The notes below the pieces were generated by a model. The model searched no databases, was not told the origin of the DNA, and was given only the letters and a program-made list of their open reading frames with translations. From positions 1 through 6,925 of the forward strand of contig DAIDJI010000291.1 of assembly GCA_027451455.1 (NCBI GenBank): 6,925 nucleotides of DNA, given 5' to 3'. The stretch is from Planctomycetales bacterium. Its GTDB lineage: Bacteria; Planctomycetota; Planctomycetia; Isosphaerales; Isosphaeraceae. Shown here piece by piece: positions 1 to 5,947 of the stretch. Within the stretch, counting starts at the first letter, position 1; each line of letters opens with the position of its first letter. The position numbers and the translations under genes were made by a program.

Positions 1-490
1 GTAGCGGCGCAGGGCGGCCGTCGAGAAAGAGGAAGCAGCGAGGGAGATAGGTTTCGGAGTTGGCCTTCTGCTCGACGCCGGTGAATCCTGCCACGCGGAT
101 GCAAGGCTGGGCCCAGTGGGCCTCCGACGGGTTCGCGGTCGGGTTGGAGGCGACCACCCGGAAATCGACCTCATCGCGACCGGCCTGGATTGTGTGCTCG
201 ACCACCACGCCATCGGCCAGCCGGGAGCGGAGCCGGAGCCGCCGTCCGTCGGTGCTGCGATCGATGAGTTGGGTCTGGTGGGGAATCACGGTCTTCGACC
301 AGTCTCGATCGGTCGAGCCGGGGCGGCAGAAGGCTTCGAGATACCAGACCTTCACCTCTCCCCCGGGGAGTCGAGATCCACGGATGGTGAGCATATTTTC
401 AGACCAGGCGAGCGTCAGGCTCTCGTCGTCGGCGTGGGCCGGCGCGGACGCGGCCATTCCCAGAACCGCGAGCATCACGATCGTTCTCAT
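1..490 (-). CDS. Secreted protein of unknown function, 3' end missing
   Basis: This is an open reading frame of 163 codons that starts at ATG 488-490 and is still open at the left edge, so the C-terminal part is missing. The protein begins MRTIVMLAVLGMAASAPAHA, a typical Sec signal peptide with probable cleavage after AHA (residues 18-20). The mature part is rich in short alternating hydrophobic stretches (SLTLAW, VKVWYLEAF, RLRLRSRL, EVDFRVVASNPT, QPCIRVAGF), which suggests a beta-sandwich fold. Tryptophans and two cysteines (130 and 152) lie near its end. A good Shine-Dalgarno sequence supports the start. The gene lies 47 bp downstream of the sigma-54 activator gene on the same strand and could be co-transcribed with it. 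I recognise no enzyme motif. I have a general impression that similar secreted proteins occur in planctomycetes, but I cannot name a function. That it is a real gene is fairly sure; its role is unknown. Confidence 0.78.
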   Translation of the reverse strand, partial: MRTIVMLAVLGMAASAPAHADDESLTLAWSENMLTIRGSRLPGGEVKVWYLEAFCRPGSTDRDWSKTVIPHQTQLIDRSTDGRRLRLRSRLADGVVVEHTIQAGRDEVDFRVVASNPTANPSEAHWAQPCIRVAGFTGVEQKANSETYLPRCFLFLDGRPAPL

Positions 491-498
491 GGGGTTGT

Positions 499-504
499 CT
501 CCTC
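499..504 (-). promoter_or_regulatory. Ribosome binding site of the secreted protein gene
   Basis: Read on the minus strand, GAGGAG stands 8 bases before the ATG at 488-490. This near-ideal spacing supports that start codon and shows that the gene has its own translation signal rather than relying on coupling to the gene before it. Confidence 0.7.
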
Positions 505-537
505 GATAAGGTCGGAGCCGTCGGGGCGAAGCCCACT

Positions 538-3500
538 CTACGAGGCTTCGGTCGGCCCATCCAGCAACCCGGCCTTCTTCAACTTGCTGAAGAAGGTACT
601 GCGAGGCAGCCCCATCAGCCGGGCGGCGATGCTCTTGTTGCCACCGGCCTCCGCGAGGGCATCGAGGAGTTGCTGGCGCTCGTCGGCGTCGAACTCATTC
701 GGGATCGGGGCGAGGGCCGTTTCGGCGGGTGGCGACCAGGACCGCGCGGGCATCGCGGCCCGTCTTGCCCGGCGTCCTCGCGGCCCGGATGTGACGGGTG
801 CGGGAAGCCTCGGCCTGGTTCCCCTGCGGGGGTCGCGTCGGATCTCGGCCGGCAGGTCGTCGACCGTCACGGCCGGGCCATCGGCCAGAACGACGGCGCG
901 CTCGATCACGTTTTCCAGCTCGCGGATGTTCCCCGGCCAGTCGTGAGCGGCGAGCGCTTCGACCGCCTCGGGATCCAGGTGGCTGACGGTCTTGCCGGTC
1001 CGCTGGGCGTGCTGGTGCAGGAAGTAGACGGCCAGCTCGAAGATGTCTTCCCGACGCTCGCGCAGGGGAGGGGTCCACATCGGAATCACGTTGAGGCGGT
1101 AATAGAGGTCTTCCCGGAATCGACCGTCGCGGATCAGGGCCTCGATGTCCTGATGGGTCGCCGCAATGATTCGGACGTCCACCCGGATCGACTGCGAACT
1201 TCCGACCCGCTCGAAGGCCATCTCCTGGAGCACGCGCAGCAGCTTGGTTTGCACTTCGAGGTTGATGTCGCCGATCTCGTCGAGAAAGAGCGTGCCGCCG
1301 TCGGCCTGCTCGAACCGCCCGATCCGGTCGCGATCGGCACCGGTGAAGGCTCCTTTCACATGGCCGAACAGCTCCGATTCCAGGAGTCCCTGCGAGAGCG
1401 CAGCACAGTGGACCTGAACGAAGGGCCGGGCCGATCGCGGGCTCGCCCGGTGGATCGCCGCGGCGAGCAGTTCCTTCCCGGTCCCGCTCTCGCCCCGGAT
1501 CAGCACCGCCGAGGGACTTGCGGCGACCTTGCGCGCCATTGCGATCATCCGGCGGACCGCCGGCCCGGATCCCTTGATCGCCTCAAAGACGCCCGGGGGC
1601 ACCGGTTCGACGGGCGACCGATGGTGGCCGCCCGGCTCGTCGTTGGCCGCCGCCTCCCGGCCGGCGCGGTCGCGTAACTGCTCCTGGAGGATCAGGATTC
1701 GACGCTGCTGCTCGGCGATCTTCTCGACCTTGTCCCGCAGTTCCTGGTTGAGCGCTTCGAGCGTCTCCTGGATGTCGGCCGAGTGCAGGACCAGCGTGGC
1801 GACCGAGCCCATCGCGCCGAGGAAGGCCATCTCCTCGTCCTCGTAAGGCATTCCGCTCCGCTTCGGGCCGAGGACGAGCAGCCCGGCGATCCGGCCGTCG
1901 CTCCCGAGCGCCGCCGCCGCCTCGCCTCCGAGCGCGATCAGGGAGTCGCTGACCGGATCGGCCCCGCCCGTTTCGGCCGTCGCGTGCGAGAGCCGGACCG
2001 TCGGGGTTTCGTGGAGCCGGCCGATCAGCGGATGATCGGCGGCCAGGTCGTGCTCGTCGGGCGCGGGTCCGTGGCAGGCCGTCAGGCGGTAGGGCGTACC
2101 GGAACCCTCCAGAAGGTAGAGGGCGCCCCACTCCAACCGGAGAACCTCCGAGGCCGCTTCGAGCAGCCGATGGCCCAGGGTCGCCCGGTCGACCAGGCTT
2201 CCCACCGCCATCCGCATCTTGTTCATCGCCTCGTCGAGCTTGTACTTCTCGCGGAAGAACCGTCGATCGATCGCCCGCTGGAACCGGCCACGCGCCACCT
2301 CAAAGAGCGTCAGCACGACCACCACCGAGATCGCCGCGAGGATCGCCCCCATCGAGGTGGACCTCGGCGCGAAGAGCCGGTCGCCGATCAGCTTTCCACC
2401 AACCAGCAGCATCCCCGAGTAGATCAGCCCCACCGCCAGGCACGACAGGAAATACACCATCCCCCGATTGGTGATCTCCTCCACCTGCATCAGCTTGTAC
2501 CGCGTGATGCTGAAGGCGTGCGCCATCGTGAAGAGGATCGAGACCCCGAACAGCGGCCAGGCCGCGTTGTCGCGTCCGAGCGTGGCCGGGTCGTTCCAGG
2601 CCTGAATCAGGACATAGGCGATCAGCAACGACGAGACGATCGCCGCCGGCAAAATCCAGCGCACCTGGTTCTGCTCGGCCTTCGAGCGTGCGTGCTGGTA
2701 GCTGTACACCAGGCAAACGACGCAGACCAGAAAGAGTGCCGCGGCCAGCCCGATGTAGAAGAGCGAGAGATTCCGAACGACCTCGAAGGCGACGATCGCG
2801 CGCGGATCTCGCTCGCGTGACCACATCCCGGTGAGCGACATGCTCCCCCAGAGCAGCCCGAGATAGCCGATCGCCACCCCGTAAAGCCACCGGAGCACCC
2901 GTCCCGAGTGCCGCGCCAGGATCGGATTCCGACGCGGGAAGACCAGGTAGAAATTCAGGTTCACCACCGGCACGAACAGCGCAAAGAGCGCAAAGAGGTA
3001 GATCAACGGGGGCAAAAAGACGATCTCCGTCCAGTGATATCCCCCCATGAACGCCCCGACTGTCACGATGCAGAGCGCAAAAAAGAGCCGGGCCGACTCG
3101 TCCCTCGGGCGCCGCCAGAACACCCGGGCACCAATCCCAAAGACCAGCAACTCCTGCAAGAACCAGATCAACGACCAGAAATACGTCCGGCCCGGCGGAT
3201 ACTGGACGGTCGCCCGACCCGACTGGACCAGGCTCCCCGGCCCTCGCCACCATTTCACCTCGATCGTATCGCCGATCCGGCCGCGAAGCCCCCGCATCGC
3301 CCGAATATAGTCCGAGTAGCCCGAATACACATTCCCCGAAATCTTCTGATGATCGATCGCGAGTAACTCATCCCCTCGCTCCGGCCGGGCACCCTCCCAC
3401 TGATAATCCCCTGGAATCTCCTCCTCAATCCGCGTCCCAAACATGCACCGTACGCCGATCGTCCCCATCGTCGCCACGTGCACCAGCACCGCGATCGAGT

Positions 3501-3645
3501 AAAAGATCACGCCCAGCGAACATCCCCATAACATCCACTCTCCCAGCCCCCGCCGACGACCCGACGAAAAGGCCCCAGCCGATCCGTGCCCACTTCTTCC
3601 CTCACGCTTCTCATGCAGCAAGTCAGCCACAGAATCACCAGCCAT
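538..3645 (-). CDS. Membrane-anchored sigma-54-dependent activator (PDZ-like, 10 TM, GAF, AAA+, Fis HTH)
   Basis: This 1035-residue protein is a bacterial enhancer-binding protein that would remodel sigma-54 RNA polymerase using ATP. The N-terminus is basic and cytosolic. TM1 is at about 38-60, a PDZ-like loop at about 84-149 (ERGDELLAIDHQKISG), and nine more hydrophobic segments run from about 155 to 450. With ten segments, both the PDZ loop outside and the C-terminus inside fit. RRFFREKYKLDEAM (461-474) is the linker often seen after such sensor membranes. A GAF-like domain follows (about 482-618), then a coiled coil (about 622-660). The AAA+ domain (about 684-920) is intact: Walker A GESGTGKE 718-725, the sigma-54 contact loop GAFTGA 765-770, Walker B LFLDE 786-790, arginine fingers R844 and R850, and WPGNIREL 903-910. 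A basic, proline-rich linker (936-980) leads to a Fis-type helix-turn-helix (1003-1024). There is no receiver domain, so signals probably enter through the membrane, PDZ or GAF parts. No clear Shine-Dalgarno precedes the start at 3643-3645. The class is certain; the stimulus and targets are unknown. Confidence 0.95.
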   Translation of the reverse strand: MAGDSVADLLHEKREGRSGHGSAGAFSSGRRRGLGEWMLWGCSLGVIFYSIAVLVHVATMGTIGVRCMFGTRIEEEIPGDYQWEGARPERGDELLAIDHQKISGNVYSGYSDYIRAMRGLRGRIGDTIEVKWWRGPGSLVQSGRATVQYPPGRTYFWSLIWFLQELLVFGIGARVFWRRPRDESARLFFALCIVTVGAFMGGYHWTEIVFLPPLIYLFALFALFVPVVNLNFYLVFPRRNPILARHSGRVLRWLYGVAIGYLGLLWGSMSLTGMWSRERDPRAIVAFEVVRNLSLFYIGLAAALFLVCVVCLVYSYQHARSKAEQNQVRWILPAAIVSSLLIAYVLIQAWNDPATLGRDNAAWPLFGVSILFTMAHAFSITRYKLMQVEEITNRGMVYFLSCLAVGLIYSGMLLVGGKLIGDRLFAPRSTSMGAILAAISVVVVLTLFEVARGRFQRAIDRRFFREKYKLDEAMNKMRMAVGSLVDRATLGHRLLEAASEVLRLEWGALYLLEGSGTPYRLTACHGPAPDEHDLAADHPLIGRLHETPTVRLSHATAETGGADPVSDSLIALGGEAAAALGSDGRIAGLLVLGPKRSGMPYEDEEMAFLGAMGSVATLVLHSADIQETLEALNQELRDKVEKIAEQQRRILILQEQLRDRAGREAAANDEPGGHHRSPVEPVPPGVFEAIKGSGPAVRRMIAMARKVAASPSAVLIRGESGTGKELLAAAIHRASPRSARPFVQVHCAALSQGLLESELFGHVKGAFTGADRDRIGRFEQADGGTLFLDEIGDINLEVQTKLLRVLQEMAFERVGSSQSIRVDVRIIAATHQDIEALIRDGRFREDLYYRLNVIPMWTPPLRERREDIFELAVYFLHQHAQRTGKTVSHLDPEAVEALAAHDWPGNIRELENVIERAVVLADGPAVTVDDLPAEIRRDPRRGTRPRLPAPVTSGPRGRRARRAAMPARSWSPPAETALAPIPNEFDADERQQLLDALAEAGGNKSIAARLMGLPRSTFFSKLKKAGLLDGPTEAS

Positions 3646-3683
3646 CGATGGGGAAAAATGCGCAAGATCGAGCGACTACCAAT

Positions 3684-3767
3684 TTCGGCGCCGACGCTTT
3701 CAGCATAGCCTTTCGGCGCCGAAACGCAAGGAATGCGTTAACGAAAGGAAGGGTTGGAGCGCCGAAA
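3684..3767. repeat. Palindrome cluster A (TTCGGCGCCGAA), next to the activator gene
   Basis: There are two near-complete or complete palindromes and one half site. Positions 3684-3695 match TTCGGCGCCGAA in 11 of 12 bases. Positions 3711-3724 are a perfect 14-base palindrome, TTTCGGCGCCGAAA. Positions 3759-3767 read GCGCCGAAA, the right half only. The cluster begins about 40 bp upstream of the activator start codon, where an autoregulatory operator would be expected. Function is inferred only from the symmetry, the repetition and the position. Confidence 0.6.
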
Positions 3768-3946
3768 TCGACAGGTCTCTCTCACGATTTTCGATTTTTT
3801 CTCAAGCCGGACCTGATCGGTCAATCGGACCGAGAAATCCCATTCCCACGGTCAGGGACCCCTTGATGCTGTGAATCTGGATCGTTTGGGAAATATGAAT
3901 GGTGTGGATCGCGTGGATTGGGAAGGCGCGTGAGCGATTCCACCAA

Positions 3947-4029
3947 ATCGGCGCCGAAAGTCTGACGAGGAGCGGGAAGTTCGGCGCCCATTCGGCGCCG
4001 AAGTTCGGCGCTTCGCTTTCGGCGCCGAA
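3947..4029. repeat. Palindrome cluster B (TTCGGCGCCGAA), upstream of the hydrolase gene
   Basis: There are five copies in 83 bp. Positions 3947-3958 match in 11 of 12 bases. TTCGGCGCC at 3980-3988 is truncated. TTCGGCGCCGAA at 3991-4002 is perfect. TTCGGCGC at 4004-4011 is a half site. TTCGGCGCCGAA at 4018-4029 is perfect. The last four start 11, 13 and 14 bases apart, close to one helical turn. The cluster lies 158-240 bp upstream of the hydrolase start codon, a distance typical of enhancer sites for sigma-54 activators. An operator array is one reading; an iterated short palindrome without regulatory function is the other. Confidence 0.65.
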
Positions 4030-4175
4030 TGACGTGTGGGAGACGGGCATGGCGAGTGCTTTTGAGGGGGACCGGCCGGGCAGATGTCCGTAAGACGATC
4101 GGGTCGAGGATGCACCAACGAGGAATCGTCGCACCGCCGCGATCGAGCCGGGCCAACGGCAGTGGCAGGCCACCG

Positions 4176-4181
4176 AAGGAG
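4176..4181 (+). promoter_or_regulatory. Ribosome binding site of the hydrolase gene
   Basis: AAGGAG lies 5 bases before the ATG at 4187-4189. This strong signal fixes the start there rather than at the internal ATG of residue 37. Confidence 0.7.
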
Positions 4182-4186
4182 AGACC

Positions 4187-5059
4187 ATGCGCTTGGCAGC
4201 AAAGTGGCGCACCGACTGGAGATGGGAAGTGGATCTGGGTCCGGAAGCGGCTCAGTTCTATCCGATCGGCGGCGAGAGAGTGGATGTGGTGCGAATGGGG
4301 CGGGGTCGTCCGCTCGTGATGTTGCCGGGGCTGGCTGGCGGGTGGAAGCTGGTTGGTCCGCTGGCGCGTCGATTGTCGCGTCATTTTGAGGTGTATGTTT
4401 GCGGGCTGCGTGGCGACTCCGACCCGGGGACGGGTCTGGAGGGGGGTCCTGGCGTTCCCTGGGATCTGAGCGAGTATGCCCACGACCTGCGCGATCTGCT
4501 CGACCGGCTGGACCTGGGTGCCCCGGCGATCCTGGGGGTCTCGTTCGGCGGAGCGATTGCGCTTCAGTATGCGATCGAGTATCCCCGGGGGCTGGAATCG
4601 TTGATGGTGTACGGGGCCGACTCGCGGTTCCAGACGAGCATCGGCTCGAAGATCGCGCGTCGGGTGCTGGAGCGGTATCACCTGCCGACGGATAGCCCGT
4701 TCGTCAACCAGTTCCTGAACCTGCTCTACGGGAAGAAGCCCGAGCCAGGTCCGGTGGTCGATTTTGTCACCCGACGGATCTGGGAGACATCGCAGGGGGT
4801 GATGGCCCGTCGCCTGGCGCAACTGGAATCGTTCGACATCAGCGAGCAGCTCTGGCGGATCGACGTTCCGACGCTGGTCCAGGCTGGCGAGCGCGACGTG
4901 ATCGTCCCGGCCGCCCGGCAGAAGGTGCTGGCCGAGTCGATCCCGGGAGCGCGGTTCCGTCCGGTTGCTGAGGCCGGGCACATCGGCTTTTTGACCCATC
5001 AAAACGAGATCGTTCGGAGCGTCCGCCGACACCTGGCGCATTCCGGTGCGGTTGTCTGA
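4187..5059 (+). CDS. Alpha/beta-fold hydrolase
   Basis: This 290-residue protein has the length and motif order of a single-domain alpha/beta hydrolase. The oxyanion-hole segment LPGLAGG is at 46-52. The nucleophile elbow GVSFGG at 117-122 carries Ser119. The acid follows in AGERDVIVP (233-241), most likely Asp237. The base is His265 in EAGHIGFL (262-269). A cap domain would lie between about 145 and 215. There is no signal peptide or membrane segment, so it is probably cytosolic. The triad marks it as a serine hydrolase (esterase, lipase-like or C-C hydrolase). The substrate cannot be told from the sequence, because the cap region carries no signature I recognise. The HD hydrolase gene follows after 13 bp and is probably translated from the same mRNA. 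The upstream palindrome cluster may control it. The family is sure; the reaction is open. Confidence 0.9.
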   Translation: MRLAAKWRTDWRWEVDLGPEAAQFYPIGGERVDVVRMGRGRPLVMLPGLAGGWKLVGPLARRLSRHFEVYVCGLRGDSDPGTGLEGGPGVPWDLSEYAHDLRDLLDRLDLGAPAILGVSFGGAIALQYAIEYPRGLESLMVYGADSRFQTSIGSKIARRVLERYHLPTDSPFVNQFLNLLYGKKPEPGPVVDFVTRRIWETSQGVMARRLAQLESFDISEQLWRIDVPTLVQAGERDVIVPAARQKVLAESIPGARFRPVAEAGHIGFLTHQNEIVRSVRRHLAHSGAVV

Positions 5060-5072
5060 GACGGGCGGGCTG

Positions 5073-5651
5073 ATGCGGGATCTCGACCTGAGCCCGAGGC
5101 TGGAACGGGCGATGCGGTGGTCGGCGGCCTGCCACGCCGGCCAGTTCCGCAGGGGGAGCGAGATCCCCTATTTCCAGCACGTCGCGGCGGTGGCGATGAT
5201 CCTCGACCGGGCCGGGTTCGAGGAAGACGTCGTCATCGCCGGTCTGCTTCACGACGTGGTCGAGGATACCCCCGCGACGCTCGCCGACGTCTCCGAACGG
5301 TTCGGCGAGGCGGTCGCGGCGCTCGTCTCGGTTTGCTCGGAGGAGAAGCTCGACGCCTCGGGGAACAAACGGCCCTGGATCGACCGGAAGCGCGACCACC
5401 TCGCCGCAGTCGCGAAGGCCGACGAATCCGCCCGCGCGGTGATCCTGGCCGACAAGCTGCACAACCTGGCCTCGATCGAGGTCGACCTGGAGGCCGGTGT
5501 GCCGATCTGGGAACGGTTCCACGCCGATCGGGACCGGGTTCTCTGGTATTACCAGGCGATGATCGATGCCTGCTCGGGCGACGATCCCCGGCTGGCGGAT
5601 CTGGTCACGGCCTGCCGCGATCGACTGGCCCGGGTCGAGGCGATTGGCTGA
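5073..5651 (+). CDS. HD-domain hydrolase of the Mesh1/SpoT (p)ppGpp hydrolase type
   Basis: This 192-residue protein is essentially one HD_4 domain, close in size to Mesh1-like small alarmone hydrolases, with no synthetase, TGS or ACT domain. The signature residues are in order: HAGQFRRGSEIPYFQH (21-36), ending in metal ligand His36; LLHDVVEDT (58-66), with the His60-Asp61 pair and the Glu64-Asp65 pair needed for hydrolysis in SpoT; and ADKLHNL (126-132), with Asp127. Such proteins bind Mn2+ and remove the 3'-pyrophosphate from (p)ppGpp, and some act on NADPH or other nucleotides. By inference this one does something similar in the cytosol. I chose ATG 5073 because the family starts just before this helix. 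A GTG at 5046 is in frame and would overlap the hydrolase gene by 14 bp, but adds an unconserved-looking tail. Neither start has a strong Shine-Dalgarno, so translational coupling to the gene before it is likely. Confidence 0.85.
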   Translation: MRDLDLSPRLERAMRWSAACHAGQFRRGSEIPYFQHVAAVAMILDRAGFEEDVVIAGLLHDVVEDTPATLADVSERFGEAVAALVSVCSEEKLDASGNKRPWIDRKRDHLAAVAKADESARAVILADKLHNLASIEVDLEAGVPIWERFHADRDRVLWYYQAMIDACSGDDPRLADLVTACRDRLARVEAIG

Positions 5652-5684
5652 TCGCGGACGGTTGTCGATCGCCGTTCCGCGCGA
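5652..5684 (+). terminator. Possible hairpin directly after the HD gene
   Basis: TCGCGGACGG (5652-5661) can pair with CCGTTCCGCGCGA (5672-5684) with bulges, starting at the base after the stop codon. There is no T tract after it. It could be a weak terminator or an mRNA 3'-end stabiliser, or chance in GC-rich DNA. Confidence 0.2.
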
Positions 5685-5710
5685 TAGGCTGGTTCGAGGC
5701 GGCAACCCGT

Positions 5711-5742
5711 CCCCGGACGAACCCGGGGGGGGCTTCCTTCTC
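5711..5742 (+). terminator. Possible terminator hairpin with pyrimidine tract
   Basis: CCCCGG (5711-5716) and CCGGGG (5723-5728) form a perfect 6-bp stem with a 6-base loop. It is followed by a run of G and then by CTTCCTTCTC (5733-5742). The tract is pyrimidine-rich but not all T, so intrinsic termination is only plausible. The position between the HD gene and the vWA gene fits the end of the hydrolase/HD operon. Confidence 0.25.
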
Positions 5743-5758
5743 GGAGGGCTGGGGAAAC

Positions 5759-5894
5759 GGGGACTGGCTCCGGAGCGCAGCGCAGGTGCCTGTCACCATT
5801 TCGTGGCTCGTCCGGTGCCGGTCCTGTTTGCGAAGGCAAAATGGTCGCGTGAAGGGGGACAGGCACCGGTCGAAGACGCCCGGAGCCAGTGCCC
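5759..5894. repeat. 136-bp nested inverted repeat, REP/MITE-like
   Basis: The outer arms 5759-5773 (GGGGACTGGCTCCGG) and 5880-5894 are inverted copies matching in 14 of 15 bases. Inside them, GGTGCCTGTC (5785-5794) is a perfect inverted match of GACAGGCACC (5858-5867). ACCATTT (5795-5801) is matched perfectly by AAATGGT (5839-5845). A degenerate internal copy, GGTGCCGGTC, lies at 5814-5823. The whole could fold into one long bulged cruciform or RNA hairpin. It encodes nothing convincing. The GGTGCCTGTC / GACAGGCACC core resembles REP-type repeats mobilised by REP-associated tyrosine transposases, though no transposase gene is in the window. This identity is inferred from structure and recollection. 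Confidence 0.6.
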
Positions 5895-5934
5895 GTTGAC
5901 TCGACCAGGGTGAGATCGAACTGTCCTGGATCGC

Positions 5935-5939
5935 GGGAG
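5935..5939 (+). promoter_or_regulatory. Ribosome binding site that supports a TTG start
   Basis: GGGAG stands 8 bases before TTG 5948-5950. No in-frame ATG or GTG exists between the upstream in-frame stop (TGA 5897-5899) and this codon, and the first internal Met (residue 13) would destroy the signal sequence. TTG is therefore the best start. Confidence 0.55.
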
Positions 5940-5947
5940 CCTCGACC

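Larger units (their letters stand above)
3646..4186. promoter_or_regulatory. Divergent intergenic region, 541 bp, no gene seen
   Basis: This stretch separates the minus-strand activator gene from the plus-strand hydrolase gene and must hold the promoters of both. Open frames here are short or are antisense extensions into the hydrolase gene, and none has a recognisable protein composition. It is locally AT-richer than its neighbours (for example around 3786-3802 and 3871-3900), as expected of a promoter region. I looked for a sigma-54 -24/-12 element (TGGCAC-N5-TTGC) and found no convincing one outside coding sequence, and no convincing sigma-70 pair. Its main content is the array of TTCGGCGCCGAA palindromes described separately. 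Confidence 0.6.

Noticed and set aside
670..1677. 335-codon open frame on the plus strand opposite the AAA+ domain
   Set aside because: The opposite strand here encodes all the conserved sigma-54 activator motifs, so this frame is an antisense shadow.
1783..2820. 345-codon open frame on the plus strand inside the activator gene
   Set aside because: The translation is Arg/Asp/Gln/His-rich low-complexity sequence typical of antisense frames in GC-rich DNA, whereas the minus-strand frame encodes recognisable domains throughout.
3684..4029. CRISPR array as an explanation of the repeats
   Set aside because: The units are only 12-14 bases, perfectly palindromic, unevenly spaced (11 to over 200 bases) and partly degenerate. 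There are no uniform spacers and no cas gene.
4191..4208. Sigma-54 promoter-like TTGGCAGCAAAGTGGCGC
   Set aside because: It has the GG-N10-GC spacing but lies inside the first codons of the hydrolase gene, downstream of a strong ribosome binding site and start. It is most likely chance.
3821..5041. 406-codon open frame on the minus strand opposite the hydrolase gene
   Set aside because: It is a shadow of the hydrolase gene: its composition is Arg/Pro/Gln/His-rich, it has no motif, and it runs through the palindrome region. The plus-strand frame has a complete catalytic triad and a ribosome binding site.
5046..5072. GTG start for the HD gene overlapping the hydrolase gene
   Set aside because: There is no Shine-Dalgarno before it and the extra nine residues do not look like family sequence. 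ATG 5073 fits the HD family better.
4839..5705. 288-codon open frame on the minus strand opposite the HD gene
   Set aside because: It spans two plus-strand genes with clear motifs and has antisense-like composition.
5896..5924. TTGACT followed 17 bases later by AACTGT, a possible sigma-70 promoter for the vWA gene
   Set aside because: The -35 match is good but the -10 matches TATAAT in only two positions, so it is too weak to call, although a promoter is expected about here.
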